Shown: positions 1 to 9,898, counted from the stretch's first letter. The stretch is 64,000 bases of DNA from Haliscomenobacter sp040403615 (GCF_040403615.1 NZ_JBBAKG010000016.1:1-64000); one strand, 5' to 3'. A program made the numbers and translations. The notes: a model not told the origin generated them from the sequence alone.

Positions 1-86
1 CCCAAAACTAACCTATTTTTATAACTTACAATGTCTTAGCCTGACGGCTATGGTCAGAGACGCGGGAATAATGGGTTCAAGTCAGA

Positions 87-135
87 GACATTGAACCAGC
101 AAACCATGATGAAGAGGAAGACTTGAGCTAGCGGG
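87..135 (+). repeat. Dispersed repeat module I, copy 1
   Basis: About 49 bp running from GACATTGAACCAGCA through AACCATGATG to GGAAGACTTGAG and TAGCGGG. Four more copies in the same orientation start near 305, 10838, 12183 and 13876. The two ends are conserved (GAACCAGCA and GACTTGnGCCAGCGGG) while the middle varies in length and sequence. All copies lie between genes. No ORF or known repeat family is recognised. Confidence 0.7.
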
Positions 136-213
136 TGATGGTTATTTTTTTGTGCTCGTCGCTTAAATTGCTCGTTGTCCATTTATTACGAACGTCAGAG
201 ACGTGCCGATAAT

Positions 214-289
214 GGTACGGGTCGTGAAGGCCCGTACCAGCGGTGATGCAATATTTTTGGTTGGTTTCGGAAGACTTGAACTAGCGGGG
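214..289 (+). repeat. Hairpin plus dispersed repeat module II, copy 1
   Basis: A perfect 8-bp stem (GGTACGGG, 9-nt loop, CCCGTACC at 214-238) runs into a conserved block at 237-289: CCAGCGGT, then GCAATATTTTTGG, then GGAAGACTTG and CTAGCGGGG. The block recurs at 12317-12370 on the same strand, with a hairpin that has one mismatch, and at 13811-13862 inverted. The interval 1-356 holds no gene; it contains only these repeats and unassigned sequence. Confidence 0.65.
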
Positions 290-304
290 ACTTGGACTAG
301 CAGA

Positions 305-353
305 GACATTGAACCAGCAGTGTCCGCTGGCGTGGAAGACTTACGCCAGCGGG
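305..353 (+). repeat. Dispersed repeat module I, copy 2
   Basis: Begins GACATTGAACCAGCAG and ends GGAAGACTTACGCCAGCGGG. It sits immediately downstream of the 3' end of the candidate immunity gene. Its centre (TGTCCGCTGGCGT) differs from copy 1 but resembles the copy at 13876-13921. Confidence 0.7.
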
Positions 354-356
354 TAA

Positions 357-911
357 TTATCTGAAAGAATCAAATATGCCTTCAATTAAAGTTATTGCAT
401 TGATACATAAAACCTTATCTAATGGCGAAACCTTGGAAAGCGCGTTCCTGCCAATGAACAACGAAAAAACCAATCTGCCACGATCAAAAATAAAATAAGC
501 ATTATTGCTAGGGTATGTGCCATCAATCGTACATGCTAGAGTATAATTTCCCGTTTCTATTTTTTTTATAAGCTTAAATATATTTATTGCTCTATATCCC
601 TCAACTTTGATGGGGGGAATATTTACGAATATATCGTTTTCTATTTTTTCAATATTAATGCGACCTTGAATGATTTCTGATCTCATGAGTTTTGAATTAT
701 TCGATCCTTCCTGTATTTCAATCCACACTATACAAGTAGAAATAGAGGTATCTGCAACTATTTTTGAGAAAGTTTTTTGATACCTTGACCAAAATAGATC
801 CACATACTTTGTATCTGATTCCACTAAATAGCAAGTGTTGCTTTTTAGAGATTGCGCACACATTGAAAGTGTAAAGAAAAGAAACACAACAACATTTAAG
901 CAGTTATTCAT
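357..911 (-). CDS. Small exported protein behind the RHS toxin; candidate immunity protein
   Basis: A 184-residue protein of no family I recognise. It begins with a hydrophobic Sec signal (about residues 1-20, with SMCAQS as a likely cleavage region), so it should act in the periplasm. Its ATG directly abuts the TAA stop of the RHS gene, with no intervening base, which implies translational coupling. In polymorphic toxin loci the small gene directly behind the toxin usually encodes the cognate immunity protein, and that is the basis for the call. The gene is AT-rich like the toxin tip and unlike the RHS core. Alternatives are an unrelated secreted protein or a chaperone. The position is seen directly; the function is inferred. 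Confidence 0.6.
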   Translation of the reverse strand: MNNCLNVVVFLFFTLSMCAQSLKSNTCYLVESDTKYVDLFWSRYQKTFSKIVADTSISTCIVWIEIQEGSNNSKLMRSEIIQGRINIEKIENDIFVNIPPIKVEGYRAINIFKLIKKIETGNYTLACTIDGTYPSNNAYFIFDRGRLVFSLFIGRNALSKVSPLDKVLCINAITLIEGIFDSFR

Positions 912-3900
912 TTAGTAACTATTTTTTAAATTTTGATAATGGCTTTTACCTTTAAGATAGTAATCATAGCCCTTTCTAATTGTCGGAGCGTCGTATTTTT
1001 CAACGACCCTTTCTGTTACAGTTTTACCATCAATAAACTTCATCGTTTCATTAATTCTCATTAAGTTACTGTATTGTGTTCTCAAAGGAATGCTTTTTCC
1101 AGTCGGATCTATCTCTGCTCTAACGATATTTTCAATATGAGATGCAGCGACTTCTTCACGATTATGTTTATCGTTAGCTATTTTGTTTAGCTTATCATTA
1201 TACGCTATCATTGCTCCAGGCTTCGATAATTCTTCTAAAGAAGGAACTGCTGGCAGAGAGCGATCTGTTTTCCCTTGATCGAATCTCCATGAATGTCCTA
1301 CCTCATGAGCAATGACTATTTCATTCCTGACCTCACCATCCATTTCAGTCTGATTTACATTAATATTTATATTGGTTCCTCTATTATCACCATTGAGGTA
1401 AGATTCAGCGTCCTTTAGTCCAGTATTACTATTATTTTCTCCTGTTCTAATAGCATTAATTGTATGAACGTGTTTTGATTTTTTTAGATCTTTCCAAATG
1501 GCGCTGAAAGTTTCCGAATTTTTCTTCAAAAATTGAATTTCTTTCTTTAAAATTCTTTTTTCCTCACCTGTAACGTCTCCAAATTCAATTTTCCTTCCAT
1601 CGGGATCAACAAACAAAATGGGACTATCTGCACCATAATTGTAGGAAGATAAAGAATAATACTGTTCTGCGCTAGGATCCACCGCACTCCATCTTCCAAT
1701 TGCGGCATCATACCACCGCGCCCCATAATCCATCCACCCCAGCCCAAAATCATCATTCAATTCCTTGCCATTGTACGTGTACTTGTTATCCTCTGCCGGA
1801 TCATTCACCCAAGTCCCTTCCATGGCAAGGCCAAAAGGATAGTAGTGGTTCTCCTGAATAATCTCGGGAGTTCCATCCGCATTTTGATCCGTAAAACTGA
1901 CTCTGGCATTGCCCAAATGATCCGTCATGGTGTATTCATAACGTGTAGTGGAGCCCGTAAAGTACAGGCGGCCTTCTGAATTGTAGATGGCTTGCATCAC
2001 GGTATTTTGGTACTCGATGCCCATGACGTAGTCTTGGGTGTAGTTGGCGCTTTGGCCTGTTTCGGTTTTGCCGAGGAAGGCGGCGCCTTGTTTGGTTTCA
2101 AACCCGGGGTTGAGCAGTACCGCCGTGCCTGCTGTGAAGGTCACATTGCTGCCATTGTCCACGCGGCCAGTGGAAGTAATGGTGCCACTGGCGTTGTAGG
2201 TGCCGGAGGGGATGGGCAGGTTATTGATGGTTCTATCCCCATTGGGGTAGATGACCTGTTTTTTGAGTTTGTTGCCCGCAGCGTCATAGGTGATGTCGAG
2301 TTGGGAGCCATTGTCAAACAGGATGCGGCGCGGCAGGTTGAGGGGGTTGTAAGTGATGGTGATTTTTTTGTGTTCATCGCGGGTCAGGTTTCCGGCGTTG
2401 TCGTAAGTGTAGCCTTGGGCGGTGCCAGGCGTGGGCGTTGCGAAGCCTTTGCTTCCATCGGAGTTGTCGCGCAGTGTACTGAGTTGACCTTTATTGTTGT
2501 AGGTATAGTTCATGTTGTCGATCTGGTTGAAAGTACCATCGCCTTTGCGGCCAGTACGGGTTTGGGTCAGGATGTTGCCATCGCGATCGTAGCTGAGGGC
2601 ATTGGCGTAGTTGCCGCTAGCGGTGTAGCTGCCGCCGCTGGTTTTTTCGGCATAAATGCCTTCTTTGAGGCGGTTGAGGTTGTCGTAGAGGAAACCATAG
2701 GTTTTGACGTTGCTGCTGCCTTGTACGTTCCATTTCATCATCGTGATGTTGCCCGCGTAGTTGGCGTTTTGGCCGCTGGCGTAGCGGCTATCCAGCGTGG
2801 CGTCGCCCTCTTTGTACACCAGTTCAAAGCCAAAAAGGTCAGTTCCCAGGCTGGCGGGGTCATTGAGTTTGTTCACCCAGCCTTGGATGTTGTAGGTATA
2901 GTCCAGGGTTTGGAGGTAGCCGCCGCCGCTGGCCTGATGCAGTTTTTTGCTTTTGAGCAGGTTGCGTTCGTCGTATTCCTGAAGGGAGAGTACTTTGGGT
3001 GCTACGCCGTTGACACTTTCGCTGGTTTTGGTCAGGCGGCCGGAGTGGTCGTATTCAAGGGTGGTTTCGATGGTGGTAGTAGTAGAACCTACGGTATGTT
3101 CACGTTTGGATTTGAGCGTCCAGCCGGGGAAGTTGATTTGTTGGTAGGTTTTGTCTTTGCCCCCCAGGTGATTGTCGCTGCGGGTTTGAACCACCCGCAT
3201 TTTTTTGTCGTAGTAGGTGAAACTCAACAGGTATTGTGAGGGTGCTGCACCTGTAGCGGGCAATTGGCCTACTTTGACGGCGGTACTTTTGCCGCGCACC
3301 CGGTAGGTGGGCAGGTTGTAGCCCGAGGGCGGAGTACTGTAAGCTTCGTCGGTGCTGGAGAGCGTACCGTCGCGATTGAGGTCGTACTGGTCGTAGTAGT
3401 TTACGGTGTATACCTCAATTAAGCCGTCGGTAGGGAAGGCCGTGGTGGTGCTGTAGTAGTGTGGGCCACTGGTGCTGGGGCTCTCGTAGAGGCCATTGCC
3501 AGTGGCGGGCAGGCTACTGCCATTGTATTTGCCCGTGATCAGGGGGCGATTGAGGATGTCGTATTTGGTAAAGAGTTTAATGCCATTGCCATCTATACTG
3601 AGTACTGGGCGATCCAGGCGGTCGTAGTAGAGGTATTGCACATTGCTGCCGGGCACTTGTTTGGAAGTAAGCAGACTCGTATTGTTAGGGTCGTAGGTGT
3701 ATTTGTACAGGCGTTCCCCTTCGGTGCTGCTGGCTACTGTCCAGCCAGTATTGCTCTCCAGGAGTGCGCTGGCATTGGGGGGCAGTACAGTCTGGACGCC
3801 GCCGTGGTCGTAATATACGGTATAGGTTTTTTCGCCGCCGTTGACGGTGAGCAAAGTACGACCAATTTTGTCGGTATAGGTAATGCTGGTTTTGCCATCG

Positions 3901-6900
3901 GGGTCGGTTGCGGTTGTTTTCATGAGGCTATTGGCCGTGTAGTAGCCGCTGGTTTTGAAGTTGCGTACTTCGTTGCTGGTGTTGGTGCCATAGGTCATAC
4001 TGCCTGGCTTGCTGCGGAAGGAAGTACCCGCGAGGTATTGTTGTTTGGGGCGGCTGAGGGGCGAGTTTTCCAACACGGTCTCCGTGTAGGCAGACCCTTC
4101 GGCAATGGCGGTATAAAAACTTTGTTGTTCACTGATGGCATTTGGCCGAATCGCGCGAGCATTGGTCTCCGCGATGGTATAGGGCAGGTATTTTTTTACT
4201 TCGCGTCCAAATTGATCATACTCCATGAAGCTGACGATGTCCTTTTGGGTGGGTGACTGATTCAGATCAATTTGTTGGATGGGGCGACCCAGGCCGTCAA
4301 AAAACTTGTAAGAATCGATCAGGTTGGCACCCGATAAGCCGGAAATGCCTGCGGTGGTGGTGATCCCGGCGGTTTGGATCAAGCGGGTTTTGATTACATT
4401 ATCGGGGATATAGATATTATTTGCTGGATCAATTAATCGATAAACATAATCCGTACTGCTTACATAGTCGCCATTGAAGTCTTTTACACGCAGCAGGCGC
4501 AGCAGGGCATCGTACTCAAAATTGGCCGTGAGGTTGCTTTCCTCACTGATGGCTTTGACGAGGCAGGAGTTGCGGTCATAGCTGGCAGTAGTCATGAGGG
4601 CATCCTGGGGGTAAAGGCGCAATTCATCGAATAAGGCACCAGAAGTATTGACCGTCACAGCGGCGTTGCTGGCTGTACAATCCAGCAGGCGTTCGACGTA
4701 GGCCCAGCCGTCGCCTTCGGTTTGGTCGGTAGTGGTCGTGAGCACAGTACCGCCGGAGAGTGTTACACTTACGCCTCCGGGTGATTTGCTGTAATAACTG
4801 AGGATGTATTTGCCGATGGGGAGTCCCGTTTTGGTAAAACTTCCAGACCCGGTGCCGAAACATCCCGCGCCAGCTTTTGCTGGGCTGGCACCATTGTATT
4901 GGATGTTGTTGGTACCCGTGATGCTCCAGTTGCCCTGGGTGGCTTCGGTGGTTTCAAAGCTGGTGTAGGCTACTTCGTTTTGAGCGGCATTGAGTACTTT
5001 GGCGGCCATGCGGGTATGGTAATTGCTCCAGAGGGCGCTTACTGGTTGGTCGTACTCGCGTTGTAGTTGGAGGAGGTTGCCATATTTGTCGTAAGACTGA
5101 ACGGTGAGTTGCAGTTCATCCGCCTGGCTGGAGTTGTATTTGTCATAAAAACGGTAGGGCAAGACCAGTCCGCCGGGGAATTCATCCACGGAGTACTCCA
5201 CCTTTACTTTTTTGGTGAGTACATTGTCTACTTGTTCTTCTACTTCCACGGGTACACCAAACATACCTTTGGTCACCAGGGCGGATTGCAAGGGTGTGGC
5301 ATCTTCAGTGAAGCGCACAATGCTGGTGTATGTTTTGCCATCGCTGTTTTGTACGGTAGTGACTGTTGGCTGGGTCACTTTAAGGTTACCGTGAGTATAA
5401 TTAGTCGTTGTGCTTACCTCACCATTGAGGATACCCGCTCCGTCGTAGAAAAATTGTTTGTCGGTTTTGGAAGCAAGAAATTTCCATTTTTGCTGGATGG
5501 TGTAATAGCTGCGGCAGAGTCTAGCGCCATAGCCCCTTTGAGCAACACAGTTGGTTCCTATTTGCAGAGTGGTTAGCCAAGAAAAGCCACCTCCTGCATT
5601 TTGACAAAGGGTAAATGCATTGTCTTGATCTAGCTTTTGTTCTACTTTGTAGCCATTGCAGCTGGTGAAATTGCGCGTTTCGCCGATATCATAGCTATAG
5701 GAAAAGCTCGTTTCGCTTAGCTTTTTACTCTGATCGTCGTAAGTAATACTTTTTGACAAACTGCCTTGACCATTGTTGCCATGTACAAAGTATGATACCG
5801 TTTTTCCCGCCATGATCTCTTCCACACGATCATAACCAACATGGCCAAGCTCTTCGCTTCCCAGCGAAGTATTATTTGCGGCAGTAACGGTTATGTATCG
5901 GCAAATATAGTCATGGTTCTCAGGATAGGAAATACAACTACCACCTATATATTCACATGGGATTAGAATTTCAGGAAGATGTCGATTAGAAGAAAAACTC
6001 AGGTAATCCAATCGCGTTAGAAGCTTACCACTGGAGTTGTTCGGATCATTGGGCAAGCTTCCTTCCTTGATGTAACGGTAATACTTTTGATTGATTAAAA
6101 CACCATTGTAATTGTAATTTTTGATTTCTTTAATCCGTAAGCCCCCTACATATCGATCGATGCCGCTACCATCATCGCTGGCCACCAGATGAGTTTGATA
6201 GTAGTACTCTGTATAACCTTTGGTTGGGTAAGTAACTTTGGTTAAGATACCTGCCTTTACTTTGGTCGTATCAGTATTGCGGTTGGCGTTTTGGCCAGGA
6301 TAGGTTACCGTGTTATACGTGAATGAAGGTATGAGCCCCTGGAGGTTTGGATTGCTGTTGTAATAACCCCAGAAGTCAATTTGACTGGAAGTAGGACTTG
6401 GTAGCTCTAAAGTATTGTATTCGAACAGGTAAGGTTGTTCACAGGTAGCAGTACCTGCTGCACACTGCTGAAGGCTTAACAACTTTAATCGATTATTTGA
6501 GGTTGCGGAACTCGTGGCAGGGTAAGTAAACTTCCACTCCATAATTCCGGTTGCCCCATTTTCGCCTTTTTTTATAATGAGTTTATCCAATCGCTTGCCA
6601 CCATTTGCATAATGCGAAACATCAACTGAGGATTGAAAATCTACCGTTTCAATAGTGGTTGTGCCTGTGGTATTGGGATCTCGAAGTTTGTAAGAGATTC
6701 GACTCAAAAACTTGCGATTCAGAATATACGTTTGATTGGTGAACCCACCTTTTTGCACATTGGGGGTAGTGTTGTTTTCCCCACAAGGTGTTAAAGGGGG
6801 GCCGCAGCAGGTCCCAGGAGTACCATTTTGATTAATGTATTCAGTTGACAACCAATAGGTCATTGATTGATTTGAAGCCAAATTGATCGGTGGGCTGTAT

Positions 6901-7727
6901 GCCGCAGTCATGGTTTCGTATTCGTATTCCATGACCTCCGTTCCATTAGCTGAAGTGACTTTGCTGAGGTACCAGCTACTATTAAAGATATACCTTGCTT
7001 TATTGCATTGACCTGTTTCAGAGCATTCAATGAAGGCATCTGTTACTTCTGTAGCGGTAAATTCATAAATATTCCCCAACATGTCTTTGATGGTGAAAGA
7101 GGTAATGTCTTCTGGGCCATAAACAGGCTGAATCACCACGTCTTTCTTTTCTACCTGATAGATGTTCTTGCGCGCATCGATATAAAACCGACCGGAATAC
7201 CCGCCAAAATTGAAGTAGTACACGTCGGGTTCTGTTTCAATATTACGTCCAGCTACACTGTACAAATAATCATTCTCTACAAATTGATCAGTATACCCAG
7301 CTGTTGTTTCAGGTTTAATTTGGTCGGCTTTGGAGTAATAATTGGAGTTCAAATCGGGCATGCCGTTCATGGAGCGAGTGATTACTCCACCATTTGCCAG
7401 AGTCCATCCTAGACCCACCCAGGTTGGTAGATTGGCCACTTTGTTGCCAGAACCGTCATAAGAGAGCGTTATGGATTCTTTCAATTCTTTGCCTTGAATG
7501 CTGTACAAGGGGATCGATACATTCAGGGCACCAGTATAGGTGTTTACGTTCCCTTCCCCAAATTTGCCCAGACTGGAAGCTTCAGGGGTATTGGGCAAGG
7601 TGATGGAAGGAAGTACAATGGGCGGAGAAGTCTGGCTAAAAAGCCCGGTTGGAGTGGTCCAAAAGACCAACAACATCCCCTTAATGATCAATTTACAATA
7701 TTTTGAGCATCTATTGCGAGCAAACAT
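912..7727 (-). CDS. RHS/YD-repeat polymorphic toxin with zinc-metallopeptidase tip
   Basis: A giant secreted protein of about 2270 residues. I take the ATG at 7727, which puts a signal-like segment (cleavage near GLFSQ) at the N-terminus; the frame is open 18 codons further upstream. It has a Bacteroidota-type RHS N-terminal region, many YD repeats (YTYDNAGNL, YDAAGNKL) and the RHS core end (YGARWYDAAIGRW to FVDPDGR). The 226 residues after DPDGR form a separate tip containing HEVGH about 130 residues from the C-terminus and a downstream EEVAASHIENIVRAE segment that could supply the third zinc ligand. This resembles zincin (M91/NleD-like) effector tips. The RHS shell normally encapsulates the toxin; the substrate is unknown. 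An operon with 357-911 and the genes above it is likely. Confidence 0.85.
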   Translation of the reverse strand: MFARNRCSKYCKLIIKGMLLVFWTTPTGLFSQTSPPIVLPSITLPNTPEASSLGKFGEGNVNTYTGALNVSIPLYSIQGKELKESITLSYDGSGNKVANLPTWVGLGWTLANGGVITRSMNGMPDLNSNYYSKADQIKPETTAGYTDQFVENDYLYSVAGRNIETEPDVYYFNFGGYSGRFYIDARKNIYQVEKKDVVIQPVYGPEDITSFTIKDMLGNIYEFTATEVTDAFIECSETGQCNKARYIFNSSWYLSKVTSANGTEVMEYEYETMTAAYSPPINLASNQSMTYWLSTEYINQNGTPGTCCGPPLTPCGENNTTPNVQKGGFTNQTYILNRKFLSRISYKLRDPNTTGTTTIETVDFQSSVDVSHYANGGKRLDKLIIKKGENGATGIMEWKFTYPATSSATSNNRLKLLSLQQCAAGTATCEQPYLFEYNTLELPSPTSSQIDFWGYYNSNPNLQGLIPSFTYNTVTYPGQNANRNTDTTKVKAGILTKVTYPTKGYTEYYYQTHLVASDDGSGIDRYVGGLRIKEIKNYNYNGVLINQKYYRYIKEGSLPNDPNNSSGKLLTRLDYLSFSSNRHLPEILIPCEYIGGSCISYPENHDYICRYITVTAANNTSLGSEELGHVGYDRVEEIMAGKTVSYFVHGNNGQGSLSKSITYDDQSKKLSETSFSYSYDIGETRNFTSCNGYKVEQKLDQDNAFTLCQNAGGGFSWLTTLQIGTNCVAQRGYGARLCRSYYTIQQKWKFLASKTDKQFFYDGAGILNGEVSTTTNYTHGNLKVTQPTVTTVQNSDGKTYTSIVRFTEDATPLQSALVTKGMFGVPVEVEEQVDNVLTKKVKVEYSVDEFPGGLVLPYRFYDKYNSSQADELQLTVQSYDKYGNLLQLQREYDQPVSALWSNYHTRMAAKVLNAAQNEVAYTSFETTEATQGNWSITGTNNIQYNGASPAKAGAGCFGTGSGSFTKTGLPIGKYILSYYSKSPGGVSVTLSGGTVLTTTTDQTEGDGWAYVERLLDCTASNAAVTVNTSGALFDELRLYPQDALMTTASYDRNSCLVKAISEESNLTANFEYDALLRLLRVKDFNGDYVSSTDYVYRLIDPANNIYIPDNVIKTRLIQTAGITTTAGISGLSGANLIDSYKFFDGLGRPIQQIDLNQSPTQKDIVSFMEYDQFGREVKKYLPYTIAETNARAIRPNAISEQQSFYTAIAEGSAYTETVLENSPLSRPKQQYLAGTSFRSKPGSMTYGTNTSNEVRNFKTSGYYTANSLMKTTATDPDGKTSITYTDKIGRTLLTVNGGEKTYTVYYDHGGVQTVLPPNASALLESNTGWTVASSTEGERLYKYTYDPNNTSLLTSKQVPGSNVQYLYYDRLDRPVLSIDGNGIKLFTKYDILNRPLITGKYNGSSLPATGNGLYESPSTSGPHYYSTTTAFPTDGLIEVYTVNYYDQYDLNRDGTLSSTDEAYSTPPSGYNLPTYRVRGKSTAVKVGQLPATGAAPSQYLLSFTYYDKKMRVVQTRSDNHLGGKDKTYQQINFPGWTLKSKREHTVGSTTTTIETTLEYDHSGRLTKTSESVNGVAPKVLSLQEYDERNLLKSKKLHQASGGGYLQTLDYTYNIQGWVNKLNDPASLGTDLFGFELVYKEGDATLDSRYASGQNANYAGNITMMKWNVQGSSNVKTYGFLYDNLNRLKEGIYAEKTSGGSYTASGNYANALSYDRDGNILTQTRTGRKGDGTFNQIDNMNYTYNNKGQLSTLRDNSDGSKGFATPTPGTAQGYTYDNAGNLTRDEHKKITITYNPLNLPRRILFDNGSQLDITYDAAGNKLKKQVIYPNGDRTINNLPIPSGTYNASGTITSTGRVDNGSNVTFTAGTAVLLNPGFETKQGAAFLGKTETGQSANYTQDYVMGIEYQNTVMQAIYNSEGRLYFTGSTTRYEYTMTDHLGNARVSFTDQNADGTPEIIQENHYYPFGLAMEGTWVNDPAEDNKYTYNGKELNDDFGLGWMDYGARWYDAAIGRWSAVDPSAEQYYSLSSYNYGADSPILFVDPDGRKIEFGDVTGEEKRILKKEIQFLKKNSETFSAIWKDLKKSKHVHTINAIRTGENNSNTGLKDAESYLNGDNRGTNININVNQTEMDGEVRNEIVIAHEVGHSWRFDQGKTDRSLPAVPSLEELSKPGAMIAYNDKLNKIANDKHNREEVAASHIENIVRAEIDPTGKSIPLRTQYSNLMRINETMKFIDGKTVTERVVEKYDAPTIRKGYDYYLKGKSHYQNLKNSY

Positions 7728-7781
7728 AAATCCTTGATTTTGATTTTTAAGTAAAAACCCTACACCCTTTTCGACGTCCAA

Positions 7782-9014
7782 TTATTCTGAAAAAATGAGT
7801 TTTTCGATTAGTAGTTTATTGCCAATACGCAGGGCACATACATACATCCCCGCCTGATAATTTGAAGTTCCACCAAGGTTAATTCCATACTTACCTGGTG
7901 CCATAATGCCCAGATCGGCTTTGTGAACCAAGATGCCCAAGGCATTGAATACCTGCACCTCCACTTTTTCAGAAGTTGACAACCAATAGCTGATTCTTCG
8001 ATCGTTGCTTTTTTGGGCGGGGTTCGGAAATACCTTCATCCCATAGTTTTGATGGTCCTCTTTGCCCAATTCAGCTAGTTCAATGGCATTGAGTTTCTTT
8101 GACTTCAAGGCATATTTCCACACGCCAAATTTGAGTGTACCTCCGAACAGCACCTTGTCATGTACGGCGATGGATTTCATTCCTTCAAATGGCAATTCCT
8201 GGTCAATTTTTTGAGTGTCTTTGACTACACCTTTAATGTTGCCCCCACTGTAAAGTGTTGAATCTGCTACTACCAAGGCTTGGATGTTGGATAGCCCGGT
8301 AGTCTGCTTGGTACTCTTCCCCCAAAAACTCAGGCGTTCGGTTTCAATGATCTGATCTCCGCTGGTGCCGAGGTATACAACCTTACCGTCGGTAGCCAGG
8401 CTAGCTACATCGTGAGGGGTACCTACATCGACCAGGAGCCAAGTTTTGCCGTCGTCGGCACTCAAGTATATACTTTTACTCGTTCCAGCAATGATGTTGC
8501 CATCCTTGACCAGCATAGCGTAGATGTTTCTGGATACCCCTATCGGACGGGGCAACGGGGCTTGTTCCCAACTTTCTCCGTCATCACTCGATATAAATAT
8601 GCCTTTGTTTGTTCCAGCGTAAAGGTTTTTGCCTTTTTGGGCCAGCGACAAGATGATGTCCGTACTTAATCCTTTTGCTTGGCGTTCCCACTTGAGGTCA
8701 TCTTGCAGTGAGCGATAGATACCATTTCCCGTTCCGATGAAAAAATATTGGCCGAAAGCCACCATGCATCTTGGCGTTAAACTAGCGATGCCCCTGTCGC
8801 TTCGTTCCCAAGAATCACCCAAATTATTGGTTCTATAGACTCCTTGTCCATGTATGCCTGAATACAAATGCTTTTTTTGGGAAGACAAAAAAAGCACAGT
8901 TCCTTGGGGAGATTCAGTGGGCTGCCAGACCAGTTCTTGGCCATGCGCTTGCAAAACAGAAACGATCAATAGAACCAAAAGCGATCCCTTTATGAAGTGG
9001 ATTGGGAATTTCAT
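7782..9014 (-). CDS. Secreted BNR/sialidase-like beta-propeller with T9SS sorting domain
   Basis: 410 residues. A signal peptide (about 1-25, ending AHGQ) is followed by repeated propeller blades with Asp-box-like motifs such as SSDDGESWEQ and SADDGKTWLL up to about residue 300. The last 75 residues form a type A T9SS C-terminal domain, starting KVFPNPAQ and ending in a short beta-rich tail (AGMYVCALRIG). It should be exported through the type IX system and anchored at or released from the cell surface. The stop lies 54 bases before the chosen RHS start, so the two may be co-transcribed. The blades suggest glycan or protein binding, but I see no sialidase catalytic set and do not claim enzyme activity. 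Confidence 0.8.
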   Translation of the reverse strand: MKFPIHFIKGSLLVLLIVSVLQAHGQELVWQPTESPQGTVLFLSSQKKHLYSGIHGQGVYRTNNLGDSWERSDRGIASLTPRCMVAFGQYFFIGTGNGIYRSLQDDLKWERQAKGLSTDIILSLAQKGKNLYAGTNKGIFISSDDGESWEQAPLPRPIGVSRNIYAMLVKDGNIIAGTSKSIYLSADDGKTWLLVDVGTPHDVASLATDGKVVYLGTSGDQIIETERLSFWGKSTKQTTGLSNIQALVVADSTLYSGGNIKGVVKDTQKIDQELPFEGMKSIAVHDKVLFGGTLKFGVWKYALKSKKLNAIELAELGKEDHQNYGMKVFPNPAQKSNDRRISYWLSTSEKVEVQVFNALGILVHKADLGIMAPGKYGINLGGTSNYQAGMYVCALRIGNKLLIEKLIFSE

Positions 9015-9076
9015 ATTTTGAATTTATACAGCAAAAATTCTGGTTGAACATTTGATCTCTGTCCGTGTATCCTTAT

Positions 9077-9898
9077 TTACTTCTTTTTCAGAAGCTCAAT
9101 TTCCTTTTGTAAGTCGTCGATTTGTTTTTGTTGGGTCTTAACTGCCTCAATTAAAATGGGAATCAATGCGGTGTAATTGACTGCCAAATATCCATCTTCG
9201 GAGGTGGACACAATCGAGGGCAATACTTTTTGTACGTCTTGCGCCGAAAGTCCGTATTGGTCTGTTACCGTTGTTGATGCTTTGTCGATGTTCTTTTTTG
9301 CATCGACTAAGGCTTTTTTCTCTTTTTCGTCAGTTGGGTTCAGTTTATCCAAATCCGTTCTGAGTTTTGAATTCACAATGGGGGTAAAGTCATAACGGAT
9401 GCCATTCAGCTGATTCAGGATGCTTAAACTGTTGTCAATTTTAATGATGTTTTTTTTCAGTCTGATGTCCGAAAAAGTAGATACGTTTTGAGTTAAAGTT
9501 CCTCTTATCAATAGATTACCATTTACATCGAGTTTCATTCCAATGTTGGCTCCAGTAGAACTCGTTGAAAAATAGATGCCATTGCTGCCATGCAGGTGCA
9601 AAGCATCCGAATCATCACTAGCAGAGCCAGTAATGTTGGCACGTGCTTCGCCTAAAAAAGCATATTCGCCAGATCCTGAATTGCCAAAATCGCCAAAAGA
9701 AATTCTCGATTTGGTGCGATAAGCATCACTACTGTTAAGCCCTAAAGCTTCTGTGCTCACCAGCCCCGAGGGGTCATTTCCAACTCTTTCGAGGCCTAAA
9801 ATGACCTTCCCTGTTGTGGTTACTTTAACCTGTGCAAATGCCTTTTGGCATACCCCAAAAGAAACAATGAAACCAATCAGGAACAGCATCTTTTTCAT
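9077..9898 (-). CDS. Tail-fibre-like surface protein with S74 intramolecular chaperone domain
   Basis: 273 residues with a signal peptide (about 1-22, KAFAQ). The beta-rich middle is followed at residues 143-150 by SDIRLKKN, the hallmark start of a peptidase S74 intramolecular chaperone domain, where self-cleavage occurs before the conserved Ser-Asp. The domain continues with YGLSAQDVQKVLP and ends in a C-terminal coiled coil rich in K, Q and E. Such proteins trimerise into fibres in phages and are also common as exported proteins in Bacteroidota. First gene of the probable four-gene run toward the RHS toxin, with 62 bases to the next gene. A link to toxin delivery is speculation. Confidence 0.8.
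   Translation of the reverse strand: MKKMLFLIGFIVSFGVCQKAFAQVKVTTTGKVILGLERVGNDPSGLVSTEALGLNSSDAYRTKSRISFGDFGNSGSGEYAFLGEARANITGSASDDSDALHLHGSNGIYFSTSSTGANIGMKLDVNGNLLIRGTLTQNVSTFSDIRLKKNIIKIDNSLSILNQLNGIRYDFTPIVNSKLRTDLDKLNPTDEKEKKALVDAKKNIDKASTTVTDQYGLSAQDVQKVLPSIVSTSEDGYLAVNYTALIPILIEAVKTQQKQIDDLQKEIELLKKK

Noticed and set aside
1992..4256. Long plus-strand ORFs (415 and 265 codons) opposite the RHS gene
   Set aside because: Low-complexity Gly/Val/Ala translations typical of the antisense of YD repeats; the RHS frame is clearly the coding one.
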